64,000 nucleotides of DNA from Lepeophtheirus salmonis (lineage: Eukaryota > Arthropoda > Copepoda > Siphonostomatoida > Caligidae), in contig NC_052131.2 of assembly GCF_016086655.4 (NCBI RefSeq), positions 9,531,940 to 9,595,939 of the forward strand, written 5' to 3'. Numbering within the stretch: the stretch's first letter is position 1; every line of letters begins with the position of its first letter. Shown in pieces: positions 23,697 to 35,060 of the stretch. The notes beneath the pieces were generated by a model. The model saw only the letters and a list, made by a program, of their open reading frames with translations, ran no database searches and was not told the DNA's origin. Position numbers and translations under genes: made by a program.

Positions 23697-24375
23697 ATGA
23701 ATACATTTCGACTCATTTTAGACTCTTATAGAAAAGTTATTCAACAGTACAAATACATTGGGATCCTTTTGAAAACGTGTTCAAGCTCTTTTATCACATT
23801 TACTGTTCTCCAAACAACTACTTCTCTATTCGGATATCCTGCTCGTGTTCAAGGGATTTCCATGTGCCCAAGTCTCAATAAAAAGTGTACCGAAGAGGAT
23901 GCGTGGTTTAAGAAACATAACGAGTGGGTCTTCGTAAATTGCTGGCGTGCTAAAGACAAAGAATTTAAAAGAGGAGAGATAGTGATATTCGTTTCTCCAA
24001 GGAATCCAAAAGATATTGTCATCAAGAGAATCATTGCACTTCAGGGAGATACTGTTCTAATTGAAGGTAACTTATTGTTTTATAGAAATATATTCATTAT
24101 ATACAATAATTTTATGGTTATTAGGCCAAGATCCCATCAAAATAGAACGAGGTTATTGTTGGGTGGAAGGCGACAATTCTTTAAATTCGATAGACTCTAC
24201 CAAATACGGACAAATTCCGGTAGGACTCATCTTTGGAAAGGCTACTCGTGTCCTTTGGCCTCCTAATAAATTTAGAACCCTTAATATTGAAATTCCTCCT
24301 TTTAAAGGAATTGATATTACAAAGGATAGTATTGGAACTTGTATACTTTTCAAATCTAATATCATATCAAAATGA
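23697..24375 (+). CDS. IMMP2L: mitochondrial inner membrane protease subunit 2
   Basis: Removes sorting signals of proteins delivered to the mitochondrial intermembrane space. Exons 23697-24066 and 24125-24375 (58-bp intron, phase 1, GT-AG) give 206 residues. Membrane segment about residues 22-45; catalytic Ser55 in VQGISMCPSL, Lys110 in DIVIKRIIALQGD, then GYCWVEGDN with DST and ILF-region GLIFGKATRVLWPPNKF. Order and spacing match animal IMMP2L. The C-terminal tail after LWPPNKF (about 35 residues) is longer than usual and unrecognised. Its stop codon TGA overlaps the ATG of ITFG2 as ATGA (24372-24375). It follows the S26 gene by 110 bp, suggesting a tightly packed, possibly co-transcribed set. 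Confidence 0.92.
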
Positions 24376-25797
24376 ACACTGCTACCTTTGTTGAAAATAT
24401 TGCCCTTGACTTTCCTGGAAATGTCTCTCAAAACGCAATTTGTTTCGGGGATATTGACAATGATGGGGCAAATGAATTGGTGTTGGGGAATTCGAGTGGG
24501 GAAGTTGCAATATTCAAGGGTGGATCAACTTCAAGGCATTGGAAAAAATGTCAAAATCTTGGACATATTACTGCCGTACGTATAGGCTGCCTTCTTAACA
24601 ATGGGTTGAATGTTCTTTTGGTTATATCCGTGGATGGGTGGTGTTATGTCTTTAGTTTTTTCGAAGTAGAAAGTGATGATAATTGTGATATCGAAAGTTT
24701 GGAAGACACCAATGGAGATTATGTAGAGGACGATGACTCGGAATTAGATTCAAATAAGTCGGATACTGATGGTATCTCTGTATCTACTTTTGGTGAAATT
24801 AAACAACCTTCAACAGAGTCATATCGCCTTAAAGAGGAAGAAGATGTTATTAAGTACATTTATAAGCAACGGGTTCCAGCAAATGTAAAAGACATTATTT
24901 TGGACGATGTTGATGGTGACGGAAAAATCGAATTATTAGTAGTATTGACAGATAGAGTTATAAGAACTTATAGATGGGAGTTCAATACTAAGTATAATGG
25001 ATATAAATTGAGAGGCCGTCTTCATTCTCTTAACAAATGGGACTTTGCTGGTCAAATAGGATCTGTTGCGCTTCATAATATACACGATAGTGTACCCACG
25101 ATTTTAGTTACTCAGCCAGGAGGATCCTGCATGAGAATACATTGTGCAAAAGAAGAACGTGAGTCCACTGAGGGTGATTTAAAAAAGATCCTTTCAGAAG
25201 ATAATGAACCTAAGCACTCAATTAGAAATCTCAATGTATCATCAGAGATCATAGGAAATTTTGGATCATACTACGCCATGGCCACTTTAGATGGATCCAT
25301 TATCGTTATGGATAATGGTAAAATTGTAAAGAAGATCAAGTTAAATCATCAGCTATTTTGCTTGAATCGACTATCATTATCACCGAATGGTCTAGAAGAA
25401 CTGATTGTATCATCCTGGGATGGACATGTGAGTATTCTAAATTTGTGATGAAGCTATTTTTATAACTTAATCGTTTCATTTTCAGACATATATTATTTCT
25501 CAGGATTTCCGCATTTTAGAATTTCATTTAGGCGAAAGTATTGCTGCTTTTAAAACAGGACATTTGACTCTTAATGGTCGATATGTGCCAGCATTTGCCT
25601 TTGTCACATTTTCGGACAAGGTCTACGTATATCATGACATAGATTTATCCAAAGGTATCGGACTTAAAAGCTGCCAAGACTATGTGCCTCAATATCAAGA
25701 TATAAAAAACATGTTGAAGAACACAAGCGAGATTGAAGATTTATCGGAATTATTTAGCTTCTTGGCCTATGGATCATTCAATGCAAATAAATTATAG
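24372..25797 (+). CDS. ITFG2: ITFG2, KICSTOR complex subunit
   Basis: Member of KICSTOR (with KPTN, KICS2 and SZT2), which holds GATOR1 on lysosomes so that amino-acid loss shuts off mTORC1. Exons 24372-25427 and 25486-25797 (58-bp intron, phase 0) give 455 residues. Two FG-GAP/beta-propeller calcium-loop motifs are visible: GDIDNDGANELVLGNSSG (residues 26-43) and DDVDGDGKIELLV (178-190). SSWDGH/TYIISQD spans the intron, and the C-terminal blade has YVPAFAFVTFSDKVYVY. The N-terminus aligns with vertebrate ITFG2 from Met1 (ICFGDIDND versus ICLGDVDND), supporting this start although it overlaps the IMMP2L stop. An acidic low-complexity insert at residues about 96-140 is longer than in vertebrates. 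AATAAA overlaps the last codons (25786-25791). Confidence 0.93.
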
Positions 25798-26391
25798 TAG
25801 ATATGAATTATTATGCTATGATTAGAAGTTGATATTATTTAGTACATGTTAATTAATTAATGATCTATGGTGTTTTTTTATATTTAAAATTGTTGGTGCT
25901 TAGCTTATTTGATAATTTTTTAATGGAATGTTTTTTTTCTTTTGTTTATTAAGTATATAGCTTAACATTATAAGTCAAAATCTATCAAATGAGTTTGAGA
26001 GGGGGAAAATTACTAGAAATTAAATAAATAGATAACTTTTATATGATTGTCATAGATAAGATACCTATAAATATTTCAAACAGCATTGCGTACAGTTTAG
26101 TTCTTAAAATTGGCCCGGATATATTCCACTATGTTTGATTAATGTATTCTAATTCATACCATACGTAATAAATATACAGGAAACAAAATAACATCACAGA
26201 AAACAAATATGTTTAGCACATAAGAGTATCGCAACCTCTCTTTTTTATATTCTGAACGTGGACATATTTGATTTTCTGTTTCTTTTCCTTCTTTCTTTCG
26301 TTTTTTTTACTCATCGGCTTTTCATTCTATCCGAGGAAGAAAGTAAGAGACTGTTTTCTCTCAGTCTCTTGGAAGGATATTTGAGACAAAA
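25798..26391. other. ITFG2-ACO2 intergenic region
   Basis: About 590 bp holding the ITFG2 3' end and the ACO2 promoter. The sequence from about 26230 to 26390 is pyrimidine-rich, then purine-rich next to the ACO2 ATG. No specific factor site can be named. Confidence 0.4.
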
Positions 26392-29300
26392 ATGGCGACT
26401 TTAACTGGAATTCTCCGATTAAATCAGGTATTTCTATGCAAGTAATTGTTATTCTTCTACTCACTTCAATGTAATTGCTAATTAAGCTCCATGTTTCGCT
26501 GTAACGAGACCAAACAAAATATAAATATGCCAAATTCAAAGAAATAAGAATTGAATTATGGGAAACGTCCATTTTATATTTGACTTAATAATGGTTGTGA
26601 TCATTGTTAATGTCCTTTCGTTATTATATTTGTCAGTATCTCATTGGCTAGATTGTATTCTATGTACTCAACTTCAGAGATTTTTGATTTTTGACCTAAT
26701 TTCAATATTTTTTTCATTGAAATTAATTTTTGCTAAATTTAAACGTATGTATTGCGTCAATATAAAAACAATCTTGAGCTTAAATCAAGGAATGGAAATA
26801 ATCCCAATTAATTTTTTTACTTCATGTATGCATATAGACTTATTTGAGTCAATTATAGATTTTGTAACCAAGAAATTTAGCTATAGTTTAGAACCTTTAT
26901 TTAATTTTTGAGACTTATGAGGCCCCGATATGGATATTCAAATAAAATATGTGATGTGTTAATTTCCCGTTCTTTTATTGTGACGATCAATTTTGACTAC
27001 CTCAAGTGCTGTTGGTGGTACAAATTAATTCCCACTCGAATTTGAGAAAAATCATTCTAGCTTGTTTTTGTATTGACGAGCCACATATTGAGTTTAACAT
27101 TGTTATCAATGTCTTCGATATTTTCAGAAAATTATGGGTTAGTTTTAAAAAATAATCTCTGATATTTTTTTTCTTCTATGAACATAAGATGCTTATTTTA
27201 TTGCCAAGAATCATCGTCACATGACGTGATAAACATATGATATATTTACTTTGAAGTAAAAAATTGAATAAGATTGACAATGAGAGGATTGTCCCACTTT
27301 TATTTATGTGGTTGCTTTAATTTTAATACGCTTCTTTTTAATCTTAAACTATTTAAGATATAAGTAGTTCAATAGTCCAGATCCAAGCAGTCTGGGTTTT
27401 GCTATAGTACAGTTGTTGATTTGAAGACTCTTTAATAATAAGACCCACTACTTGCAAAAGGATAAATTAGTTCGTAGAATTAAAAGTATTCAACAGACTG
27501 GGATATCTCCGGAACCGATTACCTCTATAACAAATTATACAAATAAGTACATTTGTATTATACTTAATTAAAATTATATGACCATCAGTTAGAATGTTAC
27601 TGTGAAAAGTTTTTCCTTTAGCGCTAATTATTACAATAGAATTACTTTTTCCATTGAACAGATTTGTAGATATCAATAATGGTAACAAAAATTATATGGT
27701 TTATAACTGTTTTTATCTTCATAAATTTAAATATCTGTAGATAACAAAATTATCATGAAAAAATAGTTCACATTTCGTCGCTGCAGGTTGATTGGTCTCG
27801 ATTGCTTTGTGCACATTGAATTGGGACTTTAAATTTAATGAGCTTACTTCGAGAGGATACACAAATAATGTCTGGTCTATTGTGTGTAATAAACCCATTT
27901 TGTTGATATTGCGCATATGATCAATAAACCTAATCTTCTTTAGACCAAATGTTTAAATTCATGCTATGACTCGTAGATCACATGAGTATAATTTGCTTAT
28001 TTCTTATAGACACTTCGGCTTTCGACTCAAGGTTCAAAATGTTTCTTGCATACCACAAGAGTAGCTTCAACAGCTATGAGCAAATTCGATCAAAGCAGTC
28101 CTATGCCATATGAAAAGCTAGTACAGAAGTTGGAAATTGTTAAGGATCGCTTAAATAGACCATTAACACTCAGTGAGAAGGTATTATACTCTCATTTGGA
28201 TGATCCTAAGAATCAGGATATTGTGAGAGGTGAGAGCTACCTTCGCCTTCGACCTGATCGTGTTGCTATGCAAGATGCCACTGCTCAAATGGCTATGCTT
28301 CAATTCATTTCCTCTGGTCTCCCTAAAGTTGCTGTGCCATCTACAATTCATTGTGACCATCTTATTCAAGCTCAAATTGAAGGAAAAAAGGATTTGGCTC
28401 GTGCCAAGGATTTGAATGCCGAAGTATATAACTTTTTATCCACTTCTGGAGCTAAATACGGTGTTGGATTTTGGAAACCTGGTTCTGGAATTATTCATCA
28501 AATTATTCTTGAAAACTATGCATTTCCAGGACTGCTTATGGTCGGCACAGACTCTCATACACCTAATGGTGGAGGTCTTGGTGGACTCTGTATTGGTGTT
28601 GGTGGAGCTGATGCAGTTGATGTCATGGCTGACATTCCATGGGAGCTTAAATGTCCTAAGGTCATTGGAGTCAAACTTACTGGTAAATTGAGTGGATGGA
28701 CTTCTCCTAAAGACGTTATCCTTAAAGTTGCGGGAATCCTCACTGTTAAAGGAGGTACTGGAGCTATTGTTGAGTATTTTGGTGAAGGTGTTGATTCTAT
28801 ATCATGTACTGGGATGGGAACTATTTGCAATATGGGTGCTGAAATTGGAGCAACCACATCTGTTTTCCCTTATAACCACAGAATGAAGGCTTATCTTGAT
28901 TCAACTAATAGGTAAAGTTGATTCAGTTTATATTTAATGTGCAAACTTAAGATTATTTGTATTTACTACAGGTCTGATATTGCTAATTTAGCTGACAAAT
29001 ATAGAGAAGTTCTTTTGAGTCCTGATGGAGGTTGCAAATATGACCAAGTTGTTGAAATTGATCTTAATACTCTTGAACCACATGTTAATGGACCATTTAC
29101 ACCTGACTTGGCTACTCCTATTGGTGAACTTGGAGAAAAGGCCAAAAAGAATGGTTGGCCCTTAGAAGTAAAAGACGGTCTCATTGGATCTTGTACTAAC
29201 TCCTCATATGAAGATATGGCCAGAGTAACTGCTATTATTAAGCAGGCTCTTGCAAAAGGAATGAAATCAAAATCTAATTTTTATATTACTCCTGGATCGG

Positions 29301-30510
29301 AACAAATTCGTGCAACAATTGAACGCGATGGACTGGTAATCAATTACTAAATGAATACTTTATGGTTTGAAGTTTAACGTGGTTCTATTATTTTCTAGGC
29401 CGATACTATGAGAGAATTTGGGGGTGTAGTTTTGGCTAATGCTTGTGGACCTTGCATCGGTCAATGGGATAGACAAAATATTACAAAAGGCGAGAAAAAC
29501 ACAATTGTGACGTCATATAATCGCAACTTTACGGGAAGAAACGATGCTAACCCTGCTACTCATGGATTTGTGACATCTCCTGAAATGACTGTCGCGCTCT
29601 CTCTGGCAGGATCTCTAGATTTTGACCCTAGATCTGATGCAATTAAAGCCCCTGATGGTAGTGAGCTTAAGTTAAATGCTCCATTCGGAGATGAACTTCC
29701 ATCTCAAGGATTCGATGCTGGTGAAGATACCTATCAACACCCTCCAGCGGATGGAAGCTCAGTTTCTGTTACTGTCGATTCCGATTCTAATCGTCTTCAG
29801 CTTTTGACTCCCTTTGATAAATGGGATGGCAAAGATCATAAAGAAATGAGAGTTTTAATTAAGGTCAAAGGAAAGTGCACAACGGATCATATTTCTGCTG
29901 CTGGTCCATGGTTAAAATTTCGTGGACATTTAGAAAATATTTCCAACAACATGTTAATTGGTGCTGTAAACTCTGAGAACGACGAAGTTAACTCAGTTAA
30001 AAATTATGTAACTGGTAATTACAAGGGTGTTCCTGATGTTGCCGCGGAATACAAGAAATCTGGTATTAAGTGGGTTGTAGTTGGCGATGAGAATTATGGT
30101 GAGGGTTCATCCAGAGAACATGCTGCATTGGAGCCCCGCTTTCTTGGTGGACGTGCCATTATTGTTAAATCATTTGCCCGCATTCATGAAACTAATTTAA
30201 AAAAACAAGGAATGTTGCCTCTTATATTCTCTGATAAGGCTGACTATGATAAAATTCGCCCTGACGATTTGATTACACTCAATGACCTCGTAAATTTCGC
30301 TCCTGGAAGAGTAAGATATAAATTTGAAATATTGAAGTCTTCATATTCATAAGTTTATTTCCTTTTTAGCCTGTTGTTGCTACTATCAAACATTCAGATG
30401 GCTCCTCTGAGAATATCTCCTTGAATCATTCTTTCAATGAACAACAAATCGATTGGTTTAAAGCAGGATCTGCACTTAACCGTATGAAAGAAGTAGCAGC
30501 CGCCAATTAA
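26392..30510 (+). CDS. ACO2: mitochondrial aconitate hydratase
   Basis: TCA-cycle enzyme converting citrate to isocitrate through cis-aconitate with a [4Fe-4S] cluster. Exons: 26392-26427, 28010-28911, 28972-29335, 29399-30310 and 30370-30510. The total is 784 residues, close to human ACO2 (780). Exon 1 encodes only MATLTGILRLNQ, the start of the mitochondrial targeting peptide, which continues TLRLSTQGSKCFLHTTRVAS in exon 2. Cluster ligands are Cys387 (GSCTNSSYEDM), Cys450 and Cys453 (ANACGPCIGQW). Other family blocks: DSHTPNGGGLGGLCIGVGG, SYNRNFTGRNDANP, GKCTTDHISAAGPW, GDENYGEGSSREHAALEPR and the C-terminal WFKAGSALNRM. All introns are GT-AG; the first is 1,582 bp, the others 59-63 bp. No broken residue was seen. 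Confidence 0.97.
26850..27110 (+). repeat. dispersed repeat B in ACO2 intron 1
   Basis: Contains TTAGCTATAGTTTAGAACC, GGCCCCGATATGGAT, and TTGAGAAAAATCATTCTAGC followed by TATTGACGAGCCACATAT. Reverse-strand copies occur at 31930-32110 and 51120-51430, and a 3' part at 13735-13880. The ORF at 26558-26911 beside it is low-complexity and has no family match that I know. Confidence 0.5.
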
Positions 30511-31930
30511 GAATGCAATGTCTTTACTTCCTTCTACCAGAATGTTATTTTGATAATTATCATAGAAAAAAAAACTCTTTGTGACTTCAAAGTTCTAGTC
30601 TTACGTCGGAGTTTGATTTATAGCTAAACGAAGGGAAATCATGTCTTATAATGATAATATTTCATCTTCCTCAAATTAATCTTTTTATTTTAAAAAATAT
30701 GCAAATACATTTTAATTTATATTGAGTTATTTTTAACAATTCTTTTGTACAATTTTCTTGTGGTCCGACAAATTTGTATTTTGGCTAGCTTGCTTTACAA
30801 TTAGTTAAAATTTGAATCCAAAAAAGACACAATTGACACATACTAAATTAAGAATCCATAACGAACATGCGCAATTTGGAATAGGTTTTTAGCAGAGGCG
30901 GGTACATGCGACTTGACTTGAGCTCGAAAGCTAATTTATTCTGGACCCTATATTATAATTATGGACTTAAAAAGAAATCTGAAGATTCGAACCGGACTTC
31001 ATAAACATATTCAAGGAATAGGATTTGTAATCAAAGATTTGAAACTCGACTTGGCCTTGCAGTATAAAGACTTTTCCTCACCTTTGGTAGAAAATAGGTT
31101 TCTTCCAAGTTTGAATGAAAATGAGTTCCGTCTCTCAGTTTTTAGGCTAGATGATTAGCATTCATTTTATATGACACTACAGAGCACTAAGCGTGAATTT
31201 AGCTAAAGATTAATAGTTAAGATCTGATTTATTTTTTCCTTTTAGAGCTTAGTATTTCTCTCGCTTGTCCTGCCTATAAGTCCTCTATGCTTGGGTAAGT
31301 ACTGCATGCATTTATATAATTGCTTAAAGGCAAGTAGGTGAAAATTTATATTACCTATTACTTTGTTGTTAATCTAACCCTGAGGCGGTTGTGAATTTTA
31401 TTGTATGGGTAACATTTTTTAAACAGAAATAATTATTATCATCCACTGATAGTGTTACAAAATCATATATTTGAAGAAAATCTGTCAATGAATAGAATAA
31501 TAGACATGACCAATTTGCGCTTATTTAATATTCAGTTGCTCTAAGATTTAAAAAAAAACAAATTGGTACATAAAACAGGCTGTTTTAAATATTAGGTATG
31601 ACATCATTTACACTCAAGTTAATTTGATGTCCTACTCATAAAATTAATTTAAAGCCTTTTTTCCTCTCAAATTGTCCTGTACCAAAATTACTTTGTGATC
31701 GAAGGAATATAAAAAAATTTAGAGCAAAAACTTATTCCATCTTAAAGTATAATTGCATATAACTTTAAGATATAATTGATTTAGTCTATGAATTAACATT
31801 AGTATTCATGTGGTTCGTAAACATAGAAACAAGGTAGAATGATATTTTTCTATTAATTCTGAATTACATTTGTGTTTTTTTTTTTGACAAATTATCATTA
31901 ATATCCATCACCAAATTATTCTGATTAATC
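30511..31930. other. ACO2 3' region and AT-rich DNA
   Basis: No further gene supported. A 65-codon frame at 30961-31158 (MDLKRNLKIRTGLHKHIQ...) has protein-like composition but no recognised motif, splice context or neighbour; I leave it unassigned. Confidence 0.4.
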
Positions 31931-32110
31931 CTTTGGAGGTGCCACAAATAGCCCTGAAAGTAAGCAAAAATTCTTTGTCAAAATGCAAAAATTATAAATT
32001 GATTGAATTTATTTAAAAGGATTCATATCGGGGCCAAAATATTTTTCATAAATCAAATGAAGGTTTAAACTATAGCTAATATTCTTAAATATCTCAAGAC
32101 ACCCAAGAAT
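31930..32110 (-). repeat. dispersed repeat B, reverse copy
   Basis: The reverse complement shares AGCTATAGTTTAAACCTTCATTTGAT and GGCCCCGATATGAATCC blocks with 26850-26940, and CCTCCAAAGGATTAATCAG with 13740. No coding content. Confidence 0.5.
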
Positions 32111-33165
32111 TTTCAATGCAAAGTCAATGATTGACCAAAATATGTCCTTAAAACATTGGGATGTATGTATATATGATGTAAAATTAAAGAAATAATTTTC
32201 CCTTTTCTTGATATTTGTTCAAGATTGTTTTTGAGTTTAACACGCCTTGTGTCCTTGAAATAATCTTGTTGGCAATAAAGAAAATGAGTGATGCAAATTA
32301 GAAGTGTTAATTATGATATTAATTAAATATTAAGCTATTTGTAAGACTTTTTTTTTTCTTAATCTTTCCCAAAGGTTCATAAATAATTTGAAAGTTGACA
32401 ATTTCATCCAAATAGATACTTGAATAAACAAGAACAGGTACATAACTATAACACCCACTCAATGATTAAGATTTTTGCCTACAAATAGTCTTGATGTGTG
32501 ACATCCAGGTAAAGTTAATTTTTAAGGCACCATATGATAATTAAGTTTGTAACATCAGATGGAGACACTTACACTTGATGGATCCATTAAATTTAATATA
32601 GAAATGCTACCTACATTGAGATTTGATAGTATTCGTAAATTCTTGGTCATTTGAGGTTTTGGGTGTTTATCTATATTTTTTTGCGACAAGGACATGGAAT
32701 CATATATCAGTTATTATAATGGTTCCTTTTGGACTGGCTCCGTATATAAAAATGAAGTTTGTGGCCTGCTTTTATTCAAATATGAAATTCCCCCCTATTT
32801 CATTACATTGTTTTATATTATTTATTTCTTATATGCAGTATATTTAGTTTATGAGAGACACTTCAGGTGTCTAAAAATGTAAATCTTTTATCCACTCATA
32901 GGTCTTATCAGACATATCTTAAAATCAAAATACAACCTATGCTTCAATTTCTTATAAGATATATCTGTAATTTGCATGATCAGCTTTTCCCCCCTCTTCT
33001 TTAAAAAATGAGTACTTATATGAGTAAATGCAAAGAGACTCTAAGTTGCGGTTTCTTATTATAATTTAATTTCGAATTTTTTTTTTCGAAAAGAAATCTC
33101 GTATCCTTGTTTTTGTTAGTTTTGTTATAATTACCTTCACCAACGAACTTGAAAGGAGGTTATGA
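32111..33165. other. AT-rich stretch, no gene seen
   Basis: Two overlapping plus-strand frames at 32623-32882 are hydrophobic and in different frames; neither has family features. Nothing else was identified. Confidence 0.4.
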
Positions 33166-33169
33166 TCCC

Positions 33170-34675
33170 CCCCGGTTTGTTTGTTAGTCAACAGGATTCC
33201 GGAAAAAGTTAGTAAGATTTTGATGAAATTTGGTACGAAGATTATACATGGTGACGGTAAGAGCCCATTAAATTTTGAGAGGTCATGGTAATTCAAAACG
33301 TAAAAAATGCTTAATCGACCATAACTTTGTAATAAATTGAGATACATCACTCAATTTGATTTTTTACGGAGATTTTGGGCTCTAGCGAGTGCCCATTCTA
33401 GTTTTGTTTGTTTTTTTACGTTAAAGTCAGAATCTAGTCAGCACCGGTTTTACAGTGAGCAAAGGTAAAATGGGGATCTACTGAGGGACGTAGTTCAGTG
33501 TACAACGGGCTCGGGAGAAATTATTTCTATGAACTGAATATGTGTAGGTTCGATTTACGGTCACTTCTGGAGAAGGAAATATACACTATACAAATAATAC
33601 TAGAAACCTGTAAGCGAAGGCTTAATCGCGCCCGCTATGAAGGGGGCAGAAGAACTGAAAAATTACACAGTGACATAACATAAGTTGATAAGTCCATTTT
33701 TCAACCAATTGGATATTTTTATGAAAAAAAACTCGTTTATTAGATTTAAATAGTCGAATGTATATCTATACTTAAAAACAGCCCTGTCATAGGCTTGATA
33801 TTGGAATTAAATAATCTTATAAGAACTCTGATTTATGAATTTCATAAACCTGATTTTTGAAATAGGTATATGTTTGACCATTTAAAACTTATAAATACTT
33901 TTTTTCCCATAAAAATATGTAATTGCTGTAATTTCTCAGTTCTTCTGCCCATTTGTAGTGGGCGCGCATGAACTTTCACTTACAGGTTTCTAGCATTACT
34001 ATTATATGCATTATGTATGTCGGGGTGGAGTCTATTAGGTGTATTTTTGCGTTTGGAGGTTTGTCCTAAGAAATTGGGTGACCTTTTCAAATGTTTCATA
34101 TTTCCACGATAGCACTACATGTCTTAGCTATCAATTTCACCAAGGCAGGATTAATTTGTAATTGAAAAGTAATTAAGAAAATTTCAATTTAAGAAAAAAG
34201 TGAGGTACACAAATTTGACTGTATAGGTAGGCTTAAATGGGTATATCATGCTTTTTCGTGCATAACTAAAAAAACAAAAAAAACATTCCCTTTAGAAAAA
34301 AACAAACAAAAACAAGAAAGCTTATTTTTATCTGAATACTTTTACCTACATTTTGATACTAAAGTTAATTATGATTAAGCTTACTGTTTTGTGTAGAATT
34401 CTATTTCAAAAAAGGAATTATTGTCAGTTTTATAATATGAAGAATTTCCCATGATTTATTTTACATTGAAGAAAAAGCAATATCTTAATCAAAAGAAATT
34501 GAGTTATGTCCCAAAGTTATGGTAGATTATACATTTTTTACGTTTTTGTGTTACTTTTACCTCTCAAAATTTATTGGCCTCTCACTGTGAACAGGTATAA
34601 TATTCCTAACAAGTTTGATCAAAGTCGATATATAGCTTTTGCCTTAATCCTGGTGACTAACAAACAAACAAAATG
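33170..34675. repeat. 1.5-kb imperfect palindrome (foldback element)
   Basis: Nested inverted similarity. Outer arms: GGTTTGTTTGTTAGTCAACAGGATT at 33174 against its counterpart ending at 34673, extending to ACCATAACTTTG (33318) against CAAAGTTATGGT (34523). Inner arms: TAGAAACCTGTAAG...GGGGGCAGAAGAACTGA (33601-33660) against the reverse complement at about 33940-33992, and GGATATTTTTATG (33711) against 33908-33920, running in to a centre near 33815. The outer pair centres near 33920, implying about 250 bp of extra sequence in the right half. No transposase was seen. Confidence 0.75.
33485..33560 (+). other. tRNA-like internal promoter pair (possible SINE head)
   Basis: TAGTTCAGTG (33491-33500) resembles a tRNA A box and GGTTCGATTTA (33547-33557) a B box, spaced about 47 bases apart. 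The stretch begins GGGACG like a tRNA 5' end. A cloverleaf with a complete acceptor stem is not evident, so it is not a functional tRNA gene; a tRNA-derived SINE head is possible. Confidence 0.3.
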
Positions 34676-34689
34676 AGGCAGGAAGTAAA

Positions 34690-35060
34690 AAGAAAATTTA
34701 TTCGTCAGATTGTCTGAAAATGAAGCTGTTGTAATTTAACTCCTGAGTAGTGAACTCCCTTTATTAATACATTCCGTTATTGTCAAAAACCTGTTTGAAC
34801 ATTTAAAATTGAAAATGAATGTTTGAGAGGAGATCAGCTAAGCTGTCATGACGTTTCGCTAAAGTAGCTGCGAGAAGCTATGAGAGGAAATAAGTAAACA
34901 AAAAGGTCACTCTGTATCTAGCAATGATATAGACAGGAATTACTCCAATGTCGATCCTCAATTCTTCTCCGAGTCCAACAAGGACTTAAACTTACAATAC
35001 CACAACAAATCTTCAGAGTACTCTTAGTCTTTCAGGTACACACGGTGTTACCTCTCAAAC
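34690..35060 (-). repeat. dispersed repeat A, reverse copy
   Basis: Shares AGCTGTCATGACGTT with 10776 and CTCCTGAGTAGTGAACTCCC with 9110. It also carries GGAATTACTCCAATGTCGATC, which is the reverse complement of blocks at 9250-9280, and CTTTCAGGTACACAC. Confidence 0.55.

Noticed and set aside
26558..26911. 117-codon ORF in ACO2 intron 1
   Set aside because: Hydrophobic, low-complexity frame overlapping dispersed repeat B; no motif or splice context.
28184..29184. ORFs antisense or out of frame within ACO2
   Set aside because: Shadows of the conserved aconitase exons.
33485..33560. functional tRNA gene
   Set aside because: A- and B-box-like motifs exist, but no acceptor stem or anticodon arm could be folded by eye; kept only as a possible SINE head.
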